Of a DNA stretch of 7,899 bases, positions 1 through 6,393 are shown piece by piece. This stretch comes from a bacterium. GTDB taxonomy: Bacteria; Zixibacteria; MSB-5A5; GN15; FEB-12. The DNA lies in the NCBI GenBank assembly GCA_030640905.1, contig DAOWIM010000014.1:1-7899 (forward strand). The letters are read 5' to 3'. A program made the position numbers and the translations under genes. The notes beneath the pieces were generated by a model. It ran no database searches, was not told the origin of the DNA, and saw only the letters and a list, made by a program, of their open reading frames with translations. Each line of letters opens with the position of its first letter. The stretch's first letter is position 1.

Positions 1-1
1 G

Positions 2-154
2 AAGAAAGCCGCGCCGAAAGTCGTCGCCAAGGTAGACAAGCCAACACCGGCGAAGAAAGCTGCGCCAAAAGTAGTCGCCAAGGCAAGCAAGCCGACACCG
101 GCGAAGAAAGCCGCGCCGAAAGTAGTCGCCAAGGCAAGCAAGCCGACACCGGTG
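2..154 (+). repeat. 51-bp in-frame tandem repeat, three full units
   Basis: Units lie at 2-52, 53-103 and 104-154. A fourth begins at 155 and diverges after about 18 bases. Each unit encodes 17 residues (KKAAPKVVAKASKPTPA; the first has VD instead of AS). By hand comparison, units 2 and 3 differ at 3 of 51 bases and units 1 and 3 at 6. Several of these changes are silent, which suggests selection on the peptide plus fairly recent unit duplication. The array continues to the left edge, so the total unit number is unknown. Confidence 0.93.
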
Positions 155-661
155 AAAAAAGCTGCTCCGAAGAAAACTAAGATCGTCAAACAGCAGCCGG
201 CCAAGCAAACCAAGAAGACAGTCGCGGTGGCTCCCCAAAAGGCCGCTGCCCCTGAGAAATCACAGGCCAAGCCGACATCGCGTTTCCGTCGCCGTGCATC
301 TGGATCAAACAAGATCAAGGGTACGATGGTTGCAGAATTCCCCAAGCGTCTGGTGATCAAGTACCGGGCCAAGTCGCATAGAGATCCATTTGCGACTCTT
401 ATCAACGAGGCTCGCACCCACAATGACTTGATTGAGCGGCAGGTTCCTAATGTCGAAGGGTTGAAGTTGGTTGGCATTATTGAAGGGGACACCGGCGAGA
501 ACAGCGCTCTCTTTGAAGACAACAATAACATGGGATACATTCTTAAGGCCGGAGACAAGGTTCAAAAGGGCTATGTCCTTCGGGTCGAAAGTAATCGCGT
601 CTATTTCCAGATATTCGAATACGGATGGAGTCGAACAGTGGCCCTCCGGATAGAAGGCTAG
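2..661 (+). CDS. pilP: PilP-like pilus assembly protein with basic repeat linker (5' partial)
   Basis: The reading frame is open from base 2 to the TAG at 659-661, so the gene begins upstream. A GTG at 152 is only a valine codon inside the repeat, not a convincing start. Visible residues 1-50 are three near-identical 17-residue units (KKAAPKVVAKASKPTPA type). A further Lys/Ala/Pro/Gln-rich stretch follows to about residue 98. From residue 127 there is an RDPF motif, typical just before the PilP core. Residues 151-219 read as the PilP beta domain: LKLVGII, then GYILKAGDKVQKGYVLRV, then YFQIFEYGW and a final TVALRIEG. PilP proteins are periplasmic, tethered to the inner membrane, and link PilN/PilO to the secretin PilQ. 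A pilQ gene follows after 18 bases, which supports the call. The N-terminal anchor is outside the window. The long basic linker is unusual for the family. An alternative is another basic-tail protein carrying a PilP-like domain. Confidence 0.8.
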   Translation, partial: KKAAPKVVAKVDKPTPAKKAAPKVVAKASKPTPAKKAAPKVVAKASKPTPVKKAAPKKTKIVKQQPAKQTKKTVAVAPQKAAAPEKSQAKPTSRFRRRASGSNKIKGTMVAEFPKRLVIKYRAKSHRDPFATLINEARTHNDLIERQVPNVEGLKLVGIIEGDTGENSALFEDNNNMGYILKAGDKVQKGYVLRVESNRVYFQIFEYGWSRTVALRIEG

Positions 662-663
662 GA

Positions 664-671
664 AAGGAAGG
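664..671 (+). promoter_or_regulatory. Ribosome binding site of pilQ
   Basis: AAGGAAGG lies 8 bases before the ATG at 680. In-frame ATGs at 689 and 695 also exist. The strong Shine-Dalgarno spacing picks 680 as the start and gives a signal peptide with a charged N-terminus (KMRK). Confidence 0.75.
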
Positions 672-679
672 TAATAATA

Positions 680-1969
680 ATGACTGGGATGAAAATGAGA
701 AAAGTACTCTTGCCGTTGGCGGTTATAGCGCTGGCATTTACCATGACCGCAGCTACGCTGGGCGAAGAGACACCGGATCCGTCACAGCCGATTAAGAACC
801 TCCACTTTCAGTCGGCCGATATCAAGTCGGTACTGACCCATCTGGCCGACTACGGTGGCGTCAATGTTGTTATTGCACCGGACGTGAAGGGAACGGTCAC
901 CATCAAGCTTGCCGACGTTCCGTGGCGCAAGGCGATGGATATAATTGGACGTACCTACGAACTGGCAATTGTCGATGACGGCGATGGTTATATCCGCGTG
1001 CTCACCTCCGAGGACCATCGCAAGGAAGTCTCAGAAAATGAGAAGCACAAGGCCGAACAGCGCCAGCTTGTGGAATTGCAAACGGAGATAGTCAGGGTTT
1101 CCAATTCGAAATCGGAAGATATTATTAAGGCCGTCAAGTCCTTGATGACCGATCGCGGGAAAGCTACCAGTGACGCGCGGTCGAACACGATCATCGTCCA
1201 GGAAGTACCAACTAATATGGCCCATGTGCTCGGATACATAGCCGAGTTGGACAGACCGGCCCGACAGATAAAGATTTCTACCCAGCTACTTGAGATATTC
1301 ACCACCGATCGGGAGGAGCTGGGTGTTGATTGGTTCGTTTCCGGTACATCTACTACCGAAACAGGCCGCTCATACGCTCAGGATGCTCATATGCAGGGCG
1401 GACGCTTGGCTGATTACGCTGGTCGCTACCATATAACGGCGCTTCAGAAGGGCTGGTCGGTTGATGCCTTTGTTGAAGCCGTCGTCAATTCCGGTAAGGG
1501 CAAGATCATAGCTCATCCGGAAATCACCACTGTTGACAATAAAACAGCCAAAATTCAACTCGGCCAGAAGATTCCGGTCAAACAGTTTGACGAGTCCGGC
1601 AACGTCGTTATCAAATTTGAGGAAGTAGGCACGATTCTTACCGTTACTCCTCACATCACAGCAGAAAACCAGATTATCATGCATCTTATGCCGGAGAGAT
1701 CGACCTACGAGTTCGATCCCAATGGTGTCATCATAAATACAAGCAATGCCGAGACCAATGTCATAGTTGAGAACGGCCAGACGGCCGTGATCGGTGGCCT
1801 GACGACCGAAGATGAAGTAATAACCGAAATCGGTGTGCCGATCCTCAAAGACATTCCGCTGATTGGATTGCTGTTTAAGTACACTAACAAGCGGAACGAA
1901 AGCCGTGACCTCGTGATTTTTGTAACTCCGACTATTGTCGAAACAGGTCTGGCTATGAGCGGTAACTAG
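680..1969 (+). CDS. pilQ: Type IV pilus secretin PilQ, compact form
   Basis: This is the outer-membrane secretin through which the type IV pilus leaves the cell. Residues 4-29 form a signal peptide (KMRK, hydrophobic core, cleavage probably near A24-G28). The N0/STN domain spans about 38-109 (IKNLHFQSADIKSVL to GYIRVLT). A charged linker covers 110-130. The N1 (NolW-like) domain is about 131-200, with TSDARSNTIIVQE and ending IAELDRPARQIKI. The secretin domain covers about 200-422. It has VGTILTVTPHI, NGQTAVIGGL, VPILKDIPLIGLLF and a terminal LVIFVTPTIVE, the hallmark closing segment of secretins. At 429 aa it is much shorter than classical PilQ (about 700 aa), because the N-terminal AMIN domains that bind peptidoglycan are absent. 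The upstream pilP-like gene makes PilQ more likely than a type II or III secretin. No S-domain-like tail follows the barrel. Confidence 0.93.
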   Translation: MTGMKMRKVLLPLAVIALAFTMTAATLGEETPDPSQPIKNLHFQSADIKSVLTHLADYGGVNVVIAPDVKGTVTIKLADVPWRKAMDIIGRTYELAIVDDGDGYIRVLTSEDHRKEVSENEKHKAEQRQLVELQTEIVRVSNSKSEDIIKAVKSLMTDRGKATSDARSNTIIVQEVPTNMAHVLGYIAELDRPARQIKISTQLLEIFTTDREELGVDWFVSGTSTTETGRSYAQDAHMQGGRLADYAGRYHITALQKGWSVDAFVEAVVNSGKGKIIAHPEITTVDNKTAKIQLGQKIPVKQFDESGNVVIKFEEVGTILTVTPHITAENQIIMHLMPERSTYEFDPNGVIINTSNAETNVIVENGQTAVIGGLTTEDEVITEIGVPILKDIPLIGLLFKYTNKRNESRDLVIFVTPTIVETGLAMSGN

Positions 1970-1989
1970 AAAGTTGTCCATAGGAATTT

Positions 1990-2015
1990 GGCCCGGACCG
2001 GTAAATGGCCGGGCC
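1990..2015 (+). terminator. GC-rich hairpin, weak terminator or attenuator
   Basis: A perfect 7-bp stem (GGCCCGG at 1990-1996 with CCGGGCC at 2009-2015) closes a 12-base loop. The loop can add two more G-C pairs if one A is bulged. The following bases (TCTTGT) are only moderately T-rich, so termination would be partial at best. It lies 20 bases after the pilQ stop and 46 bases before the lipoprotein start, where it could reduce read-through or protect the upstream mRNA end. Confidence 0.5.
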
Positions 2016-2050
2016 TCTTGTAAGTTAGACACGAATAAACAAGAAAATAC

Positions 2051-2055
2051 AGGAG
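2051..2055 (+). promoter_or_regulatory. Ribosome binding site of the Ig-repeat lipoprotein
   Basis: AGGAG sits 6 bases before the ATG at 2062. It supports this start, which yields a short N-region, a hydrophobic segment and a lipobox cysteine at residue 27. Confidence 0.7.
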
Positions 2056-2061
2056 TGACCG

Positions 2062-4167
2062 ATGTACCAGAACTACAAAGCCGTCCGGCTATGGATAAGT
2101 TTTTTGCTGTTACCTTTGATGCTGACAGCAATGATTGGGTGTGGATCCAAAAGTGTTAGTGATACACCTGTTTCCAGTGTCCAGATTTCTGTATCGGCGT
2201 CACCAGCTACGCTTGGTATCGGCGATATTTCGGTGGTTGAGGCAACCGTCGTCAACTCAGGTACGGCGGTAGCGGAGGAGCCGATTTGGTTCACTGTCAT
2301 GCCGGCCACGGCAGGTTATTTTGTTCCCGAACAGGACACAACCGATGCTTCAGGCGTCGCAGCTACCGTCTTCCATGCCACCACGGCAGGGTCGGTCACT
2401 ATCTATGCCTGGGTTGCCGGCAATGAAGATCCGGCTCAAGCCTCGATGGCCATAGATGAAACGTCCCAGACAGGAAGCGGAAATATCACCATGTCCGTTT
2501 CGCCAAGTCTGTTGCTAGCCAACGGCACCGACAGCTCGCAGGTTACTATTACAGTGAGGACCGCGCTTGGTAGCCCGGCTCCCGCAGGAACGATTGTGAA
2601 ATTGACCGCCGGTGAGAAATTTGTCGATATCGATGGCAACGGCTACTGGTCAACCGGTATTGATTCGCTCGTATTTGATGCCAATTCAAATGGTCAATGG
2701 GATGGCATGGGACAAATACCTTCCTCGGCGACAGTCGCCGGAACGGAGGGTCAGGTTACTGTCAGCTTTATCTCCGGCAATGAATCGGGGACCGTTTATA
2801 TTACAGCTACGGTTGATGATGGCGAGTATTCCGGTAATGCCGAAATCTCGCTCCAACTATCACCCAACGCCGAAGTCGCTTCGCTCTTCCTTGCCACCGA
2901 CATAACACATCTTGGTGTCAAAGGTACCGGCGGCATCGAAACGGGCATTATCTATGCTACGGCTTATGACATCTATGGCAACCCGGCTCCGGAAGGGGTC
3001 CCGATTGATTTCCTGATTACCGACGGACCCGGCGGAGGTGAGCATCTCGGTGTAGTCGCCGATGGTTACGGTCCTTATCAGGCAATGACTAATAGCCAGG
3101 GCGTCGCCTCGGCCAACATCCATTCCGGAACGATCTCAGGTACCGTGCGCGTTCGGGCTACGGCCTCGTTGTCGGTATTGGCCAACGCCGCTCAGATTTT
3201 GATTTCGGCCGGTCCGCCGGTCTATGTGTCGGTTAATGCCGAGAAGTGTAACGTACCGTACTGGGATGTCGGCTGCGAAGAGGTAGAAATTTGTGCTATA
3301 GTTTCCGACCTGTATCTGAACCCGGTGGCCGACAATACGGCTGTCTATTTTACAGTCGATGAAGGTACCATGAAATCACACATTGAGCGTACCGCCCAAT
3401 TGGATGGTATCGCTATGGCAACCTGGTTCTCATGTCAGAATGTTGCCACTGCTGACGGCCGCGTCTGGATATATGCTGAAACGGCTGGCGGGACGGTGAT
3501 GGATTCCAGTATGTTCTTCAACTCGCACTTCGCCTTGGTCCTGACTGTTACTGGCGCTCCCGCAACGATGATAGCCGACGGTGCAACAAAAGCTACGCTT
3601 ATACTCTCGGCGGTTGACCTCAACGATAATCCGGTGGTTGGTGGTACAACATTTGAAGGTGATGCTCGCCTGATCAACGTCGCCTCCGGATCGTTTGAGG
3701 ACGGCTGCTACTACTCGTCGGCTCGGACCAAGATCGTGGCGCCGCTATTGTCAATTGATGAGTCCGTTACCGGTGCCAACGATGATGGCATTGGTGCGAT
3801 TGACTTGGTTGAATACTGGTCCGGTGGTGCTGCCTCTGTGACCTTTAACGTCACTCTGCTGACGGGGTACGCCTATTTGCCGAACTGTCCGATCACGGTG
3901 CAGGCTACCGCGGCACCTCTCGAAGTCGTTCCCGTAAGTGTGACTATTGCGGATCGCTGGGGCAATCCACTGGCAGATCACACCCTGGTGCTGACCGTCT
4001 CCGATGGAACCGTCACCGGTGGCACCCAGGAAACCAATGCCTATGGTGAAGCATTCGGATTCTACTGGACGGCACCCAACTCGGCCGGTGGCGCTACACT
4101 TACCATCACCGATACCGATCCACGAGGTGGCGTAATCATTTCCAAAAACATCAAGGTTGAAATCTAA
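2062..4167 (+). CDS. Secreted lipoprotein with about six Ig-like (invasin-type) domains
   Basis: The protein has 701 aa. Residues 1-27 are a lipoprotein signal: MYQNYKAVR, a hydrophobic run, then LTAMIGC with the lipidated Cys at 27. The -3 residue is Met, slightly off the usual lipobox. The rest is beta-rich and low in Lys. Six variants of the bacterial Ig-like signature recur near residues 63-81, 167-183, 301-317 (AYDIYGNPAPEGVPIDF), 414-432, 517-533 and 629-646 (IADRWGNPLADHTLVLTV). Several are followed by the DxxGxA strand typical of Big-1/invasin domains, such as TTDASGVAATV, TNSQGVASANI and TNAYGEAFGF. Two Asp/Asn-rich loops at 189-214 look like calcium sites. Cysteines at 396, 405, 411, 458, 549 and 609 could form disulfides. 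The family suggests an extended surface stalk or adhesin. The position after pilQ suggests a role at the pilus or secretin, which is inference only. No enzymatic motif is seen. Confidence 0.85.
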   Translation: MYQNYKAVRLWISFLLLPLMLTAMIGCGSKSVSDTPVSSVQISVSASPATLGIGDISVVEATVVNSGTAVAEEPIWFTVMPATAGYFVPEQDTTDASGVAATVFHATTAGSVTIYAWVAGNEDPAQASMAIDETSQTGSGNITMSVSPSLLLANGTDSSQVTITVRTALGSPAPAGTIVKLTAGEKFVDIDGNGYWSTGIDSLVFDANSNGQWDGMGQIPSSATVAGTEGQVTVSFISGNESGTVYITATVDDGEYSGNAEISLQLSPNAEVASLFLATDITHLGVKGTGGIETGIIYATAYDIYGNPAPEGVPIDFLITDGPGGGEHLGVVADGYGPYQAMTNSQGVASANIHSGTISGTVRVRATASLSVLANAAQILISAGPPVYVSVNAEKCNVPYWDVGCEEVEICAIVSDLYLNPVADNTAVYFTVDEGTMKSHIERTAQLDGIAMATWFSCQNVATADGRVWIYAETAGGTVMDSSMFFNSHFALVLTVTGAPATMIADGATKATLILSAVDLNDNPVVGGTTFEGDARLINVASGSFEDGCYYSSARTKIVAPLLSIDESVTGANDDGIGAIDLVEYWSGGAASVTFNVTLLTGYAYLPNCPITVQATAAPLEVVPVSVTIADRWGNPLADHTLVLTVSDGTVTGGTQETNAYGEAFGFYWTAPNSAGGATLTITDTDPRGGVIISKNIKVEI

Positions 4168-4194
4168 AAACCTGATCTGATCTGACAATATCAG

Positions 4195-4223
4195 CCGCCG
4201 GGTTAACGCCCGGCGGTTTTTTT
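4195..4223 (+). terminator. Rho-independent terminator
   Basis: A perfect 8-bp stem (CCGCCGGG at 4195-4202 with CCCGGCGG at 4209-4216) closes a 6-base loop (TTAACG) and is followed by seven T at 4217-4223. It lies 27 bases after the lipoprotein stop and cleanly ends the pilus/lipoprotein transcription unit. Confidence 0.95.
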
Positions 4224-4262
4224 GTGCATGCTTCTTGGTCGGTGGTTGGCGTTATATTTCCC

Positions 4263-4291
4263 TTTTCAATGAACACTCCGACGCATAGATT
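4263..4291 (+). promoter_or_regulatory. Tentative promoter of the acyl-CoA synthetase operon
   Basis: After the terminator a new promoter is needed between 4224 and 4297. The best sigma-70-like pair I see is TTTTCA (4263-4268) and TAGATT (4286-4291) with a 17-base spacer. It would start transcription close to the ATG at 4298. The match to consensus is poor at the -35. A TATATT at 4253-4258 is an alternative -10, with no convincing -35 at the right distance. Confidence 0.25.
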
Positions 4292-4297
4292 GTATGT

Positions 4298-5968
4298 ATG
4301 GCTTTTCAAGCAGAATCAGGCCGTAATACCGGCACATTTCTACCGAGCGCTCTGGATCGTTCGATTGAAAAACATGCCGACCTGATCGCGCTAAAGGCCG
4401 AAGGTGGCCGGGGGCGCAGTTACACCTATCGGGAAATTGGTCAGATGATCGACCGGCTGGCAGTTGGGCTTATTGGCAACGATATGTTGCCAATACCGGA
4501 GATAGGTATCCTCTCGGAGAACAGGCCGGAATGGTCGGTTGCTTACTTTGCGATTCTAAAGGCAGGGGGGACAGTTGTTCCGATAGATGCCAACCTCAAA
4601 GAGAATGAAATTGTCAGGATAATCGAACACGCCGGTTTGAAAAGTATATTCGTCTCCGGTCGGTTCGAGCAAATGGTTGATGGTTTTGACAGTATTACAA
4701 CCGTGATCTCATTTGAGGAGACCTCGTCGCGGGGTTGGCGTGAAATTATGGCCGACGAAGAAACACCGGTGCCGGTGCCGACCGACGTACCTGTCGCCGT
4801 GCTGATCTATACTTCCGGGACAACCGGTACGCCCAAGGCAGTTGAGTTGACGCACCGTAATCTGCTGTCGAACTATGAGGGCATTATTGATGCCTGCACG
4901 CTCACCTCTGATGACAATGCTTATTCGGTCCTGCCGCTGCACCATACGTTTGAGGCGATGATCGGCATGATTACGCCCCTCCTATGCGGTATGACGATTG
5001 TCTATTCCAGATCGCTTAAGTCCAAAGAAATTATCGAAGATATTCGCGGCAATGAGATAACGATCATGACAGCGGTCCCTCTTCTCTATGAAAAGATGTA
5101 TCTCTCGATTCGCAGGGGAATAGAGGCTGCTCCGGCGGGCAAGAGGCTGGCGTTCAATCTACTGCTCAACATGTCGCGCACCGGATGGAAACTTGGCCTG
5201 AGGCTGGGGCGGGCACTCTTTGCGCCCCTGAGGGAAAAAGTCGGTCTTGGTTCGGTGCGGTTGTTTGTCTCTGGTGGGGCTGCTATCCCGCCACGCATCG
5301 TCGCCTTCTTCAACTACCTCGGAATCGATTTCATTCAGGGCTACGGACTGACCGAATGCTCACCGGTGGTATCGGTGAATCGCATCGCCACGATCCAGTT
5401 CGGATCGGTAGGACCGCCGCTCTTCAATGTAGAAACACGAATTGACAACCCGGGCTCCGACGGTATCGGTGAAGTTCTGGTCAGAGGGGAAAATGTTACA
5501 CCTGGTTATCGTGACAATCCGGAGGAGACCGCCAAATTGATCAGAGACGGCTGGCTTTATACCGGCGATCTGGGAACACTACGCAACGGGCATCTGTGGA
5601 TCACCGGACGGTGCAAGTCGTTGATTGTCTCGGCGGCAGGAAAAAATATCTATCCAGAGGAACTCGAGGAACGTCTGCTGGAGTCTGCCGCTATTGCCGA
5701 GGCGGTTGTATTCGGTCGCCCCAAAGAGAACCGGCAGGGCGAGGAAGTACGCGCTATCGTTGTGCCCGATCTTGACCAGTTGAAAGAAAGTCACGGCATC
5801 GACCCACACTTCCCCAACACAACACGCGTCCACGAAATTATCGAAAAGGAACTCGGCGTCTTCAATCAGAAAGTGGCTGACTACAAAAGAATCACCGGAT
5901 GGGAAATCAGGTTTGAAGAGTTGGAAAAAACATCGACTAAAAAAGTAAAACGATTCCTATACAAATGA
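4298..5968 (+). CDS. Long-chain acyl-CoA synthetase (AMP-forming)
   Basis: The enzyme (556 aa) activates fatty acids to acyl-CoA through an acyl-adenylate. ANL-superfamily motifs appear in order: the P-loop YTSGTTGTPK (171-180), LPLHHTFE (212-219), YGLTE (349-353), YTGD (421-424), the hinge GRCKSLIV followed by GKNIYPEELE (448-457), and a C-terminal KKVKR (548-552) carrying the catalytic Lys. The segment after LPLHHTFE (ITIMTAVPLLYEKM) resembles the FAA1-like COG1022 group more than classical FadD. No membrane segment is obvious, so a cytoplasmic or peripheral location is likely. The start is fixed by an in-frame TAG at 4286 and the lack of another early ATG (next Met codon in frame is residue 50). 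No Shine-Dalgarno precedes it. It leads a unit with the next two genes. The fatty-acid specificity cannot be read from the sequence; an acyl-ACP ligase is a possible alternative. Confidence 0.9.
   Translation: MAFQAESGRNTGTFLPSALDRSIEKHADLIALKAEGGRGRSYTYREIGQMIDRLAVGLIGNDMLPIPEIGILSENRPEWSVAYFAILKAGGTVVPIDANLKENEIVRIIEHAGLKSIFVSGRFEQMVDGFDSITTVISFEETSSRGWREIMADEETPVPVPTDVPVAVLIYTSGTTGTPKAVELTHRNLLSNYEGIIDACTLTSDDNAYSVLPLHHTFEAMIGMITPLLCGMTIVYSRSLKSKEIIEDIRGNEITIMTAVPLLYEKMYLSIRRGIEAAPAGKRLAFNLLLNMSRTGWKLGLRLGRALFAPLREKVGLGSVRLFVSGGAAIPPRIVAFFNYLGIDFIQGYGLTECSPVVSVNRIATIQFGSVGPPLFNVETRIDNPGSDGIGEVLVRGENVTPGYRDNPEETAKLIRDGWLYTGDLGTLRNGHLWITGRCKSLIVSAAGKNIYPEELEERLLESAAIAEAVVFGRPKENRQGEEVRAIVVPDLDQLKESHGIDPHFPNTTRVHEIIEKELGVFNQKVADYKRITGWEIRFEELEKTSTKKVKRFLYK
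4471..4495 (+). repeat. Perfect 10-bp inverted repeat inside the acyl-CoA synthetase gene
   Basis: TATTGGCAAC at 4471-4480 and GTTGCCAATA at 4486-4495 are exact reverse complements around a 5-base loop, GATAT. It encodes residues 59-66 of the synthetase, about 175 bases after the start codon. No T-run follows, so it is not an intrinsic terminator. It could fold as an mRNA hairpin or act as a dyad operator, or be chance. Confidence 0.6.
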
Positions 5969-5969
5969 T

Positions 5970-6389
5970 ATGATGGTAAAGACCGAAGAGATAACATTCA
6001 ATACGTCGGGACCGGGCGACATCGTTGATATTACTTCCGAGATGGCACAGGCGCTGGGCCGGTCGGGTCTGACCGATGGCACCATCACCGCCTTTGCTCC
6101 CGGAGCTACGACCGGTATCACGACCATCGAGTACGAACCGGGCCTGATAAAAGACCTGCCCGAACTGATGGAAAAGCTGATTCCATCGGATCGAGCCTAC
6201 GAGCACGACAATACGTGGCACGACGGCAACGGTTTTTCGCATCTTCGTTCGGCCCTGATGGGGTCGGATATCACCGTTCCGTTTGTAGCCGGGAAGATGA
6301 CACTCGGCACGTGGCAACAAGTCGTGTTCCTGGAGTTTGACAACAGGGCACGATCAAGAACAGTGATTCTCCAGATGATCGGTCAGTGA
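5970..6389 (+). CDS. yjbQ: YjbQ/UPF0047 family protein
   Basis: This is a small (139 aa) full-length member of the UPF0047/YjbQ family, sometimes annotated as secondary thiamine-phosphate synthase because members have weak ThiE-like activity. The true cellular role is unsettled. Family features are TTGITTIEYEPGL (47-59), YEHDNTWHDGNGFSHLRSALMG (77-98), ITVPF (101-105), LGTWQQVVFLEFD (112-124) and a closing ARSRTVILQMIG. His79, His84, Asp85, Asn87 and His91 are the likely metal or ligand residues. The usual HTT motif is replaced by PGATT at 44-48. The start ATG lies 1 base after the stop of the synthetase, and a second ATG follows directly at 5973. No clear Shine-Dalgarno is present, so translational coupling is likely. 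No thiamine gene is in the window to support the thiamine role. Confidence 0.88.
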   Translation: MMVKTEEITFNTSGPGDIVDITSEMAQALGRSGLTDGTITAFAPGATTGITTIEYEPGLIKDLPELMEKLIPSDRAYEHDNTWHDGNGFSHLRSALMGSDITVPFVAGKMTLGTWQQVVFLEFDNRARSRTVILQMIGQ

Positions 6390-6393
6390 CCTT

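Noticed and set aside
2..154. CRISPR-like or satellite interpretation of the 51-bp repeats
   Set aside because: Units abut without spacers, stay in frame and encode a conserved peptide, so they are a coding repeat.
152..661. Treating GTG 152 as the start of a complete 169-aa gene
   Set aside because: The frame is open to the left edge with the same 17-residue repeat, and no ribosome site precedes 152. The gene is a 5' partial.
1370..2131. Long antisense frame of 253 codons opposite pilQ
   Set aside because: It mirrors the strongly supported secretin and crosses the hairpin and the lipoprotein start. It shows no recognisable domain.
1974..2159. Small plus-strand frame of 61 codons between pilQ and the lipoprotein
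   Set aside because: It overlaps the hairpin and the first 98 bases of the lipoprotein in another frame, lacks a ribosome site and has no domain.
3751..4188. Antisense frame of 145 codons opposite the lipoprotein C-terminus
   Set aside because: It is a compositional shadow of the Ig-domain gene and has no family features.
4172..4194. Short CTGAT/ATCAG inverted repeat before the terminator
   Set aside because: Only 5-bp arms with a 13-base loop and a local CTGAT tandem repeat; too weak to call next to the strong hairpin at 4195.
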